A DNA stretch of 56,099 nucleotides, from the NCBI GenBank assembly GCA_031288185.1, contig JAITRZ010000008.1:1-56099 (forward strand), given 5' to 3'. Below, in pieces: positions 8,802-17,013 of this stretch; position 1 is the first letter of the stretch, and the number at the start of each line of letters is the position of its first letter. The stretch is from Coriobacteriales bacterium. Its GTDB lineage: Bacteria; Actinomycetota; Coriobacteriia; Coriobacteriales; UBA8131. The notes beneath the pieces were generated by a model that saw nothing but the letters and a program-made list of their open reading frames with translations, was not told the DNA's origin and did not search any database. The translations under genes were made by a program, and so were the position numbers.

Positions 8802-8891
8802 TGTAAGTGCTACAAGGAAATCAAGAGCCTGAACGGGCTTACCTCCAACACCATCTTCGCCGGGGACAGGCTGAAGATACCGAAGAAATAG
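8802..8891 (+). pseudogene. Remnant of a LysM-domain protein (C-terminal end only)
   Basis: One frame encodes CYKEIKSLNGLTSNTIFAGD followed by RLKIPKK and a stop at 8889. That is the typical second half of a C-terminal LysM (peptidoglycan-binding) repeat. An in-frame stop lies immediately upstream (8799-8801) and no start exists, so the body of the gene is gone. It sits next to tRNA-Thr, a common integration site, which suggests the scar of a deleted element or phage lysin. The remnant is too short to name the parent. Confidence 0.6.
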
Positions 8892-8956
8892 GGTTTGCCC
8901 TCCTTTATATGTGCCCGCAAAGTCTGGCCTCACGGCCTTTCCCTATTTTAGGGAAC

Positions 8957-8991
8957 AAAAAAACCGCCCCGTGCACAGGGCGGCTCATTTT
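8957..8991 (+). terminator. Rho-independent terminator, possibly bidirectional
   Basis: Stem ccgccc (8964-8969) / gggcgg (8978-8983) with an 8-base loop, followed by ctcatttt and preceded by an A-run. It lies 70 bases after the LysM remnant stop and probably terminated that gene. Confidence 0.65.
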
Positions 8992-9008
8992 CTAAGAGGA
9001 GTGCTCCT

Positions 9009-9197
9009 TTGACTATCCTTTCGGAAAGCCCGGCCTCTCCTGCTCATACTGTATCATGGCCGGGCATCGAAATTCAACCTACCCTTAAAAGTGGGTATGA
9101 TACAGCTATCGCAAAAATGTATGAGGAAAGAAGTAGCTTTTGGAGTGGCTATGAAAAGATCTTTGAGGGTAAACGGCTAGTAGTATGCGTCAGTTAA
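9009..9197 (+). pseudogene. Small gene of unknown function, 3' end split by an IS element
   Basis: A TTG start at 9009 follows a gagga ribosome site (8996-9000). It encodes ~58 native residues (GYDTAIAKMYEERSSFWSGY in the middle) before the IS630-family element at 9183. Removing the element and one TA copy joins 9182 to 10407. The frame then ends GKRLVVVVCNI with a stop at 10425-10427, so only the last few residues are changed by the insertion (now VVCVS). No family is recognised. The frame may still make a near-normal product. Confidence 0.5.
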
Positions 9198-10404
9198 ATT
9201 AAGTGATATAATCGTTCCTGTCATCTATGGAGAGAGTATGGAGAAAGGAGTGGTTAGTATGAAACCCAAGTACTATCCGGTAGTCTTGGACAAAGAGGAC
9301 AGGAAGGCCATTGAGGCTGTGGCCAACGCAAACGGCCACAGCGAACAGATGAGAATGAGGGCAAGGATACTTCTGGCCTTAGACGAAAGCGACGGCGCAT
9401 CCAAAAGCCAGTCAGACATTGCCGATGTCTTAAAAACGTCCACATCAACCATCTACAAAACGTCTAAGGCATTTCATGACAAAGGCACCAAAGGCGCACT
9501 GACACGCAAGAAGCGCGCGGTGCCACCGGTGCTGTCCAAAATAGATGGGCTGGTGGAGGCCCGTGTGATAGCTATGGCCTGCTCCAAGGCACCCGGCGGT
9601 CATGCCCGCTGGACGCTTCGCCTTTTGGAGACCAAGGTCGCCGAGGCTGACGATCTACCCAACCTGTCTGACAACACGATCGCTCGCCTCTTAAAAAAAC
9701 GCCGCTTAAGCCTCACTTAAGTAAGTATTGGTGCATCCCACCTGAGCACACCTGTGTGTTCGCCGCCGCCATGGAAGATGTGTTGGAGGTCTATCGCAGG
9801 CCCTATGATAAGGCGCGACCGGTGGTTTGCATGGATGAAAAGCCCTATCAGCTGCTTTCGGATGCCCGGGACACGATAGCGATGAGCGGGACAAACCCCG
9901 TGCGCAAGCAGGACTACGAGTATGTTCGCCACGGCACCTGCTCGATATTTGTCTGGGCAGAACCTTTGGCCGCGCGACGGGCGGCAACGGCACTTGAAAG
10001 GCGTACCCGCAAGAACTGGGCCCATCAGGTCAAAGAACTCTTAGAAACCCACTACCCCGATGCGGAAAAGGTCGTACTTGTGATGGACAACCTCAACACC
10101 CATAACATCGCCTCGCTTTAAGGGGCATTCCCTCCTGATGAGGCCATGGCCTTGTCAAAGAGACTCGAGTGCCACTACACGCCCAAACATGGCAGCTGGC
10201 TTAACATCGCAGAGATAGAACTGTCGGTGATGGCAAGACAGTGTCTTAGCCGAAGGGTTGCTACGCTTGATGAGCTGAACTTTGAGCTGGATGCCTGGCA
10301 AGCAGACAGAAACGCCGATGGCGGTACCGGCTCTGGCAGTTCACCACCGAGGACGCTAGGGTACGTCTTCGTAGGCTATATCCTGTTATTTAATTGACGC
10401 ATAC
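9183..10404 (+). mobile_element. IS630-family insertion sequence (1222 bp)
   Basis: Terminal inverted repeats begin GTATGCGTCAGTTAAA on the left and, read inward, GTATGCGTCAATTAAA on the right (one mismatch). Both ends are flanked by TA (9181-9182 and 10405-10406), the target duplication of the IS630/Tc1-mariner superfamily. The only gene inside is a broken transposase. It inserted near the end of the small gene starting at 9009. Confidence 0.92.
9259..10393 (+). pseudogene. IS630-family transposase, disabled by two frameshifts and a stop
   Basis: Part 1 (to 9720) holds the helix-turn-helix region (SQSDIADVLKTSTSTIYKTS). A one-base loss near 9706-9712 ends it early; the next frame reads [12 protein letters not shown] and goes on. 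Part 2 carries the first catalytic Asp ([11 protein letters not shown]) and the second ([11 protein letters not shown]), then an in-frame TAA at 10119-10121 where a sense codon is expected before GAFPPDEA. Part 3 has the catalytic Glu (GSWLNIAEIELS), then shifts frame near 10316-10340 to finish FTTEDARVRLRRLYPVI with a stop at 10391. The ATG at 9259 has an aggag site; an ATG at 9238 is also possible. Confidence 0.92.
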
Positions 10405-10492
10405 TAGTAGTAGTCTGTAACATCTAAAAGTTTATACAATAAAGCAGGTGTGGTATCCTTCCAGCAATGAACCCAAACGGAAGGAGGCCTTG

Positions 10493-10642
10493 ATGGGAAG
10501 AAAGCCGTGTTCAATAGAGCCTGAATTCCCTGGCAACTATCATACCTACACCGGTGGCGTGACACCGAAGGCAGCATTCTGGGTCTTGGAAGGAGGAAAC
10601 ATGATGCGCTGGCCATTTCTCAGTTTCCGCATCGAGGCATAA
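10493..10642 (+). CDS. Small ORF (49 residues), function unknown
   Basis: The ATG at 10493 follows a strong ribosome site (ggaaggagg, 10481-10489). The peptide contains PGNYHTYTGGVTPKAAFWVL and ends SFRIEA. No family is recognised. It may be an intact small gene or the 5' end of a truncated one in this eroded region; about 65 bases without a gene follow. Confidence 0.35.
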   Translation: MGRKPCSIEPEFPGNYHTYTGGVTPKAAFWVLEGGNMMRWPFLSFRIEA

Positions 10643-10708
10643 GTTCTGGCATCGCGTCGGTTGGAAGATAACCGTAAGGCTCAAGTCGCATAGTAATCCG
10701 CTTGTCAA

Positions 10709-11173
10709 CTACCCGGCAATCAGAAACCCAAAAGCCCCCTGGCGGATTGGTTTGAATTTCTGTCGTTTGTTGGTTTGCAAAGAAACAATATCAAGCACAA
10801 CGGTATAGGTGAGATTGAAAAATGTGTTTATGAAATTATCATCAACGGCAATGGCGCTTAATTCTAGCACTCCGCTATCAAATTCCTTTGCCTTGCCCAC
10901 TATACGTGCGTATTGAGAAAGTATTTCTTTTCTATCCCTAAAATGAGAGCGCACAGCTGCTTGGCTATCCAGGCCCGGTTCTTTGCCAAAAAAGGTAATG
11001 TTAGTCATGTCAGTTGCTGACAGTGCTGAGGGCGATTCGCCTTCTGCAAGCGCAAAACAAACGTACAACGCCGCAGCGGTTATGAGAATAATCAGTAGTG
11101 TGGCGGCCATAATCATTTTTACGTAAGAGGAACAATGCGATTTCAGGGGTCTTGAGTGCTGATAGCTCTTCAT
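10709..11173 (-). CDS. Membrane-anchored hypothetical protein
   Basis: From the ATG at 11173 the product has 154 residues. It has a basic N-terminus, one hydrophobic anchor at about residues 19-43 (MIMAATLLIILITAAALYVC), and a mostly polar extracytoplasmic part. The mid-region LSQYARIVGKAKEFD and the beta-rich FNLTYTVVLDIVSL suggest a small folded exported domain, but no family is recognised. The frame extends to a TTG/GTG start near 11242, but the added 23 residues look non-native. It is separated from trpB2 by a strong hairpin, so it has its own promoter. Confidence 0.55.
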   Translation of the reverse strand: MKSYQHSRPLKSHCSSYVKMIMAATLLIILITAAALYVCFALAEGESPSALSATDMTNITFFGKEPGLDSQAAVRSHFRDRKEILSQYARIVGKAKEFDSGVLELSAIAVDDNFINTFFNLTYTVVLDIVSLQTNKRQKFKPIRQGAFGFLIAG

Positions 11174-11337
11174 GGTGACCAACGCCTTCCCTGCATACCC
11201 TTTATAAATACGTGTGTTGCGCCAAGCATATTCGCATAGCATAACATAGACAAATTCCTAAACGCAGTATCGCGCTTTGCAAATAATCTGGTCGAAACTG
11301 TTGAAACCATTGCAATCGTCTGGTCGACAGGGAAATG

Positions 11338-11376
11338 CGCAGCCTCTCGACCGGAGCGTCCGGTCGAGAGGCTGCG
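11338..11376 (-). terminator. Perfect 18-bp stem hairpin after trpB2
   Basis: The arms cgcagcctctcgaccgga and tccggtcgagaggctgcg pair perfectly around a gcg loop, 49 bases after the trpB2 stop. Only a short T-run follows on the minus strand (gcatttccc), so it is a strong but imperfect intrinsic terminator. Confidence 0.65.
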
Positions 11377-11424
11377 TTGCCTATCCAAAAGCAGCGAAAG
11401 CTAACGCTTATCCCTTAGCGCGCC

Positions 11425-12840
11425 TCAGCCCTGGGACTCATCTGCGAAGCCTTCCTGGATGCCGGGCAGGCGGGGGATGCTCTGAAAGCTGCGTGCTAGA
11501 TCAGCATCGGTGGGGATGTAGTCGCTCATGGTGCCGTCCAAGTAGCTGCTGTAGGCCGCGAGATCCAGCGTGCCATTGCCCGTCAGGCCAAACAAAATGG
11601 TTTTGGCCTCGCCGCTTTGCTTGCAGCGCAACGCCTCGTCTATGGCCACACGCACGGCATGAGCGGACTCCGGCGCAGGCAATGTGCCCTCAGCGCGAGC
11701 AAAGGTCACCGCCGCCTCAAACACCGAGGTCTGTTCCACCGCACGCGCCTCGTCCAGATAACCGTCGTGATAGAGCTGGGACAAAATTGGGCTCATTCCG
11801 TGGTAGCGTAATCCTCCGGCGTGGTTGGCAGAAGGCATGAAAGCATGGCCAAGCGTGTACATCTTAGCCAGTGGCGTTACCTGTCCCAAGTCACAGAAGT
11901 CATAGGCAAAGCGGCCACGGGTCATTGAGGGGCAGCTGGCCGGTTCTACCGCGATGAAATGAGGGGCGCGCTGTCCGGCCAGTCTGTCCTGCATAAACGG
12001 TGCCATCAGTCCGCCCAGGTTGGAACCACCGCCAGCGCAGCCAATCAGGATGTCAGGATATTCACCCAGTTTTTCCAGGGCGGCCTTGGCTTCCAGGCCA
12101 ATTATTGACTGGTGCATCAGCACCTGGTTTAACACACTGCCCAAGACATAGCGCCGGCCTTCGCTGGTCACCGCTCGCTCCACCGCCTCGCTGATGGCGG
12201 TGCCCAGAGAGCCAAGCGAGGCGGGGTCATCTGCCAACATCTTGCGGCCCACCTCGGTTGTGTTAGAAGGGGAGGCGTAGATGTCAGCACCGTAGGTGTG
12301 CATGATTATCTTGCGGTAGGGCTTTTGCTCATAGGATACCTTGACCATGAAAACGTCCAGTTTCAGTCCAAAATAGACGCAGGCCATGGACATGGCGGTT
12401 CCCCATTGGCCAGCCCCGGTCTCAGTGGTCAAACCTGTAAGCCCCTGGTCTTTAGCGTAGAAAGCCTGGGCAATGGCCGAGTTTAGCTTATGGCTGCCGC
12501 TGGTGTTTCCGCCCTCGTATTTGTAAAAGATCTTTGCGGGTGTATCAAGGGCCTTTTCCAGATAGTAGGCCCTTATCAAGGGCGAGGGGCGATACATCCG
12601 GTAAAAGTCCAACACCTGCTCAGGGATGTCGATAAGGCGGTCGCGGTCATTCAGTTCCTGCCGGGCCAGCTCCGCACAAAAGATCGGCTCCAGATCGGCC
12701 AATGTGACGGGTTGGAGCGTGCCCGGATGCAGTATCGGCGCGTGGTCTGTCGCCATGTCAGCGCGCACGTTATAAAACTGCTGGGGAATCTCCGCCTCTG
12801 ACAAATATACTTTGTAGGGCTCGCCGTGGTTGGTGCTCAT
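11425..12840 (-). CDS. trpB: Tryptophan synthase beta subunit, TrpB2 type
   Basis: PLP enzyme that condenses indole with serine to tryptophan. The 471-residue length, long N-terminal extension and EGGNTSGSHKLNSA motif (PLP lysine at ~118) mark the TrpB2 subfamily, which usually acts without a matched TrpA. Phosphate-binding glycine loop GCAGGGSNLGG lies near residue 270. The ATG has a good ribosome site (agaggagag). There is no trp operon around it: it stands alone behind a T-box leader, so tRNA charging probably controls it. TrpB2 may salvage indole rather than use TrpA-channelled substrate (inference). The exact physiological reaction is less sure than the family. Confidence 0.93.
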   Translation of the reverse strand: MSTNHGEPYKVYLSEAEIPQQFYNVRADMATDHAPILHPGTLQPVTLADLEPIFCAELARQELNDRDRLIDIPEQVLDFYRMYRPSPLIRAYYLEKALDTPAKIFYKYEGGNTSGSHKLNSAIAQAFYAKDQGLTGLTTETGAGQWGTAMSMACVYFGLKLDVFMVKVSYEQKPYRKIIMHTYGADIYASPSNTTEVGRKMLADDPASLGSLGTAISEAVERAVTSEGRRYVLGSVLNQVLMHQSIIGLEAKAALEKLGEYPDILIGCAGGGSNLGGLMAPFMQDRLAGQRAPHFIAVEPASCPSMTRGRFAYDFCDLGQVTPLAKMYTLGHAFMPSANHAGGLRYHGMSPILSQLYHDGYLDEARAVEQTSVFEAAVTFARAEGTLPAPESAHAVRVAIDEALRCKQSGEAKTILFGLTGNGTLDLAAYSSYLDGTMSDYIPTDADLARSFQSIPRLPGIQEGFADESQG

Positions 12841-13028
12841 AATCTCTCCTCTTCTGGGTTAGTCACCCATCTGTGCCCACTGCCGGTTGTGATGGCGCCC
12901 TCTCTGGCTGCCTCTTGGGCGATGCCGTCAGCCGGGAGGCGGTAGGGCACCCGTTGCCAGGGCGCAGCAAGGCTGTGGCTTGGGCAGGTACAGTAGCGGA
13001 GAGATGAGCGTGCTGTTGTTGTGACAAC

Positions 13029-13265
13029 AAAAAAAGCCCATGCCCTCCACATCAAAAAATGCGGGGACAAGAGCTTTTGCTCCTGCGGTGCCACCTCGCT
13101 TGACGAAATTATTCGCCCACTCATGAAGCGCCAACACGCCTCTGCTCTGTAACGGGAGCGCCCGTTTGAAACTACTCTGCCGGATTACCCACATTTCATT
13201 CCAACCCTCAAAGGCCCATTTGTTCGATCGCTTTCTGCCGGGATTTCAGCATCCCCAGCTCTCTG
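13029..13265 (-). promoter_or_regulatory. T-box leader upstream of trpB2
   Basis: On the minus strand the 14-base T-box core reads GAGGTGGCACCGC (13085-13097), followed by a GUCC-containing antiterminator partner. A terminator follows: stem agctc/gggct plus guccccgcau/augugg-agggc (13035-13075), then seven U's. Upstream is a stem I region; a UGG triplet followed by A at 13203-13201 is a candidate Trp specifier. The riboswitch senses uncharged tRNA and lets transcription continue into trpB2, whose ATG is ~190 bases past the terminator. A possible promoter (TTGCGC, 16 bp, TACCAT) lies near 13305-13340. The T-box core is solid; the specifier is tentative. Confidence 0.82.
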
Positions 13266-13427
13266 TAAGTGCGCCGCGAACGTTACTTCCTTATCAACGG
13301 TTTAAGGGCATGGTATCACTTTTTTAATAATGCGCAAGTGTTTTTTGTGAAAACTCACCGTGAAAATTTTGTGTGGTCATGGTTTCATGAGGGCGCACTG
13401 GCTTTCTTGCGGTCATGCCTGGGCTGC

Positions 13428-14228
13428 CTATGACCCGTCCTTCGTATTCATGGAGTGCAACTGCTCAGGCAGGACGGTAGGGTGGTGATAGCGGGTGTGC
13501 AGGTGCGTGGGGGTGCCTATAGCGCCAGCGGGGCACCAGTGGATACAGGCCAGACAGGCCATGCATCTGTCTGAGCGTATAGGTGCCAGTACCTCCTGGC
13601 CTTTTTCTGGTAATTGGATGTTTTGGGCCGGACAAACCTGGGCGCAGATTCCGCAGTGCCGGCAGTGTTTGTCAATACGAAAGACCAGGTTGCGCCTCCG
13701 GCTTTCAGTAAATCTACGCACTGCCTTGTCCAGAAGCCGATTAGCGCGGGGAAAATAATTTTCCTGTTTATAGCTTACAGATAAAGCAATATCACTGATG
13801 CGCGCGCGCATCTGTTCCTGGCGGCGGTTGATGGTGGCCTTTGAGGGATGCGCCAGTCCGACATTACCCATCATGCGCACACCGGCCGCGTAATTGAGCA
13901 TTGCCCCCTTTTGGCGCAGGAGTTCATCAATATCCCAGAATTCGTTACGACCAAACAGGGAATAGGTTGCTATCGCAAAATAGTACTTTTGAGCGGACAC
14001 TGGCATTGCCTCAATAAAGCCCCTGAGCATCTCAGGTATCGTAGCACGTTGCACCGGAAACACAAAACCCACGGTTTTGGCATGGGCGGCGGCGCTGTAG
14101 GGGTCGCCGCTGATTAATGATCCGGGAATAGAGATAGGGGCCGGAGCCTCCAGGCTTGCGGCCAGCGACTGTGCCACCGCCAGGCTGTTGCCGGTAGCGC
14201 TGAAATAGTAGATGGCGATGTCGTGCAC
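13428..14228 (-). CDS. EFR1-type flavodoxin/ferredoxin protein
   Basis: The N-terminal half is flavodoxin-like (IYYFSATGNS near residue 10, the FMN phosphate loop). The C-terminal half carries two 4Fe-4S clusters: CRHCGICAQVCP and CMACLACIHWCP. Such proteins are redox carriers in anaerobes. I choose the GTG at 14228 (266 residues), which follows gggagattttg and directly precedes the conserved start; the frame goes up to 14324 without support. It stands alone, divergent from the gene at 14945. Electron partners are unknown. Confidence 0.88.
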   Translation of the reverse strand: MHDIAIYYFSATGNSLAVAQSLAASLEAPAPISIPGSLISGDPYSAAAHAKTVGFVFPVQRATIPEMLRGFIEAMPVSAQKYYFAIATYSLFGRNEFWDIDELLRQKGAMLNYAAGVRMMGNVGLAHPSKATINRRQEQMRARISDIALSVSYKQENYFPRANRLLDKAVRRFTESRRRNLVFRIDKHCRHCGICAQVCPAQNIQLPEKGQEVLAPIRSDRCMACLACIHWCPAGAIGTPTHLHTRYHHPTVLPEQLHSMNTKDGS

Positions 14229-14944
14229 CAAAATCTCCCAAGATACAAACGGTATGAATGTGAGCAGATTTTTGCTTAATAAAACACCACTTTTGTCAGA
14301 CCGACTCACACTAACCTCAGACACTGACCTCGGCAGTGACCTGCCTGTTACTCGCCGTCCCTAGAACAGAGAACAGCGCTTTGGCCGCGATTGCGCGTTG
14401 CCTGAGAAATCCCAACAGAACTCAAGGTACCACCGCAAACCGTTTACGTCCGTAGCGGATGCCGTAGCGCGCAACTTGGATAGGGCGGATGGTGCCTACG
14501 CCTCCCCAATATGGGTCAACGGCAGCACTCACCGGGCCAGCGGAACAGCGGTGCTCACGTTGCCTGTTTACTTCCCGGCAAGCGCAGTTGATCCCCAGAA
14601 GAGCGCAAGCTATCTCCCGGCAAGCGCACGTTATCCCAGGTCACTTCTGTAAAGTACAAAGGTGTCTAGGGGCACCTTCTGCCGCAGTTTTTCGCTACGT
14701 CCGTCTTGCGCCTTGCGGCGCGTGTGATGCTATACTGCTAAAACAACACAGGGCGTTTGATTGTGGTGGTCACCCTGGCTCAGGCACGCTTCAGGCAGTT
14801 CACGCATCAAGACGAGCGTTGTTTGGCCAAACTGTAGGGAGGTGCCTGCGGTGGGTGACAGTCAGCAAAAAGCAGCCAGGATGCCTGACCAATCAGGACA
14901 TCTGACCCTTTAAGGCATTTGGCACGGTAACATAGGAGGCACCT
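14229..14944. other. Divergent promoter region, no gene seen
   Basis: About 700 bases without a supported gene; the open frames here have no ribosome sites or domain signal. It holds a 14-bp direct repeat, tcccggcaagcgca, at 14573-14586 and 14615-14628. A TATACT -10 box lies at 14731-14736, which would give a ~200-base leader for the + strand gene. A short ggtg/cacc hairpin sits near 14660-14675. Confidence 0.4.
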
Positions 14945-15424
14945 ATGCAAGTTGCACCAGGTAAAACTATGATCAGGGTCGCCGGTATCTTTTATATCGT
15001 CTTTGGTGCGCTTGGCATCCTTGCCGGCATTTTTTTCTTTTTGTTTGGCAACGCGCTTGCCCAGTTGATAGCAAACGCAAGCGTAAACACATCTGCTGAA
15101 GCTGTCCTGTCCAGCGATCTGGCGAAAATAGGCATGGTGATTTTGGGTCTGTGTGGTGTTATCCTGGGGACACTGGAGGTTGTTTTAGGCATAGTTGGCA
15201 TCAGGGCTTCTGATGATCCCTACCGGGGCCGCACGGTTATCCGTATCGGTTATGTGCTGGCAGCCTTGCAAATACTTTCCTTCATCCTTAATGTAGCGGT
15301 AACCTTTGGCGAAGGCGGCCGTGCAGAAAACCTGCTGTCCGCTGTCATAGGTCTTATTATCGGTTTGATCCTGCCGGCTCTTTTCATCATCGGCGGGCGT
15401 AAGAACCTAAATGTCCTGCGCTGA
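14945..15424 (+). CDS. Four-TM small membrane protein (DUF4064-like)
   Basis: 159 residues with four hydrophobic segments at about 8-38, 58-88, 98-118 and 128-152. There is a short extracytoplasmic Asn/Ser-rich loop (IANASVNTSAEA) and a basic C-terminus. The layout resembles the small DUF4064-type proteins of Gram-positives; the role is unknown. The ATG follows an excellent aggagg ribosome site with short spacing. About 225 bases separate it from moeA; no terminator is obvious. Confidence 0.75.
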   Translation: MQVAPGKTMIRVAGIFYIVFGALGILAGIFFFLFGNALAQLIANASVNTSAEAVLSSDLAKIGMVILGLCGVILGTLEVVLGIVGIRASDDPYRGRTVIRIGYVLAALQILSFILNVAVTFGEGGRAENLLSAVIGLIIGLILPALFIIGGRKNLNVLR

Positions 15425-15649
15425 GAGATGTGCTGAGAGATACAAGGCGTGCAAGGTCTCCTGACCACCACCCCTGCCACCTGCATCCGCTTACCGAAGG
15501 GACATCGCGCGATGCCGCAGAACAAGGCCAACTGACGCATCCTGCGCTGAGGCGCGGACTTGCTAAAGTTCTGCTCTTTCGCGCATAATGGTACTCTCAA
15601 TCTCTCGGCGGCAATGATCCCCCGAAGATCCCTTAGAGAAAGCAGGGGT

Positions 15650-16993
15650 ATGGGCGCTCAACAGTATTCTGGCCAGTATAAATCCACCGCGATGCTCAGC
15701 GTTGACCAGGCGCAGGAACAGACCCTCGCTCTATCCAGACTGCTTGAGGTCGAGCGGGTTGATATGGTGGATGCCCTGGGGCGGGTGCTGGCAGGTGATG
15801 TCTCCAGCGATAGTGACATCGCGCCTTTTGCAAACTCCGCTATGGACGGCTATGCTCTGCGCGCCGCAGACCTTGAAGGCGCCAGTGATGAGCGTCCGCG
15901 CAGTCTACAGGCTGTGGGACTGATTGGTGCTGGAAGGGTCTACGGACGCAGCCTGCAAGCCGGTGAGGCGTTGCGTATTATGACCGGAGCGCCCCTGCCT
16001 GAGGGTGCTGATACCGTGATTAAGTTGGAAGAATGCGAGGCGGTGGTTGGTGGGACATCTGCCGATAGTACCTATCCAGACGCTGCCGATAGCGCCCATC
16101 TTGGTTCTGCCGATTGTCCTCACACGGTTCGCTTCTTCAGGCAGCCGTCTGTTGGCGAAAACGTGCGTCCTCAAGGTGAAGAGGCGCGCGCCGGTGAGGT
16201 ACTGCTGCCGCATGGCACACCTCTCAGCGCGGCTTCCATCGGGCTTTTGGCATCCACCGGCACTGTTTCTGTACCCGTCTATCGACGTCCCCGGGTAGCA
16301 ATCCTATCTACCGGCGATGAACTGGTGCCGCCCTCAACACGTCCTGGTCCTGGTCAGATTCGCAATTCAAACTGTTATTCGCTGGCTGCGGCAGTGCATC
16401 AGGCCGGCGGGTTATTCACGATTGTTGGAGCGGTACCTGATGCCAGAGCCGCGCTTTCAGCTGCCGTACAAGACGCCTTGGCTGAGCACGACCTTGTTCT
16501 TATCAGTGGGGGAGCCGGTGAAGGTGATTTTGACCATGTGTCCGCCGTTGTGCGTGAGCTGGGGAAGCTGCACTTTAATAAGGTGTGCATGCGGCCGGGA
16601 AAGGCTCAGACCCTGGGCAGTATTGGTCAGGTTATCGTGTTTGGACTGCCCGGCAATCCCGCCGCCGCTCTGGTTGGACTAGAGGTTTTGGTGCGCCCGG
16701 CCCTGCTTAAGATGCAGGGCTTCCCGGTTTTGTATCGACCCTTTGTTCAGGCACGTATCACCCAGGAGATTAAAAAGCGAGAGGAACGACGCGTCTACCT
16801 GCGCGCGCAGTTCACACACGATGTCGTAAGTGGGGAGTTTGTGGTAACGCCAGAAAGAAACCAATCCTCAGCGCTCTTCTCTGCGCTGCACCGCTCTAAT
16901 TGTCTGTTGGTTTTGCCAGAAGGCCAGGCCCTCTTTCTCAAAGGCGAGTCTTTGCCCTGCCTGTTGCTGACCGTGCCCCCAGGGGCTTGGTAG
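15650..16993 (+). CDS. moeA: Molybdopterin molybdenumtransferase MoeA
   Basis: Inserts molybdate into adenylated molybdopterin. Motifs: NSAMDGYALR, GAPLPEGADTVI, ILSTGDEL, ISGGAGEGDFDHV (Ala where Ser is common) and FGLPGNPAAALVG. The ATG at 15650 gives 447 residues; one at 15692 is equally possible and nearer the family start. In mid-domain an unusual insert (ADSTYPDAADSAHLGSAD) is coded by a 24-bp repeat (16058-16081, 16082-16105, partial third copy). It is first of four Moco genes with short gaps, so likely the operon head. I see no Moco riboswitch in the leader. Confidence 0.94.
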   Translation: MGAQQYSGQYKSTAMLSVDQAQEQTLALSRLLEVERVDMVDALGRVLAGDVSSDSDIAPFANSAMDGYALRAADLEGASDERPRSLQAVGLIGAGRVYGRSLQAGEALRIMTGAPLPEGADTVIKLEECEAVVGGTSADSTYPDAADSAHLGSADCPHTVRFFRQPSVGENVRPQGEEARAGEVLLPHGTPLSAASIGLLASTGTVSVPVYRRPRVAILSTGDELVPPSTRPGPGQIRNSNCYSLAAAVHQAGGLFTIVGAVPDARAALSAAVQDALAEHDLVLISGGAGEGDFDHVSAVVRELGKLHFNKVCMRPGKAQTLGSIGQVIVFGLPGNPAAALVGLEVLVRPALLKMQGFPVLYRPFVQARITQEIKKREERRVYLRAQFTHDVVSGEFVVTPERNQSSALFSALHRSNCLLVLPEGQALFLKGESLPCLLLTVPPGAW

Positions 16994-17013
16994 CCTGCTT
17001 GTAAGGAACCATC

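Noticed and set aside
9706-9720. Programmed frameshift in the IS630-family transposase
   Set aside because: No clear slippery run, and a further stop and frameshift downstream point to decay rather than regulated frameshifting.
8684-11424. Direct attachment-site repeat of the tRNA-Thr 3' end
   Set aside because: I looked for the tRNA tail downstream in this region and found no copy, so element borders cannot be set.
14489-14905. Open frame in the gap before the gene at 14945
   Set aside because: No start signal, odd composition (Ser/Arg/Gln) and a likely promoter inside it.
15425-15649. TPP or Moco riboswitch before moeA (ctgagaga motif near 15421-15436)
   Set aside because: No second TPP arm and no Moco core pairing could be drawn.
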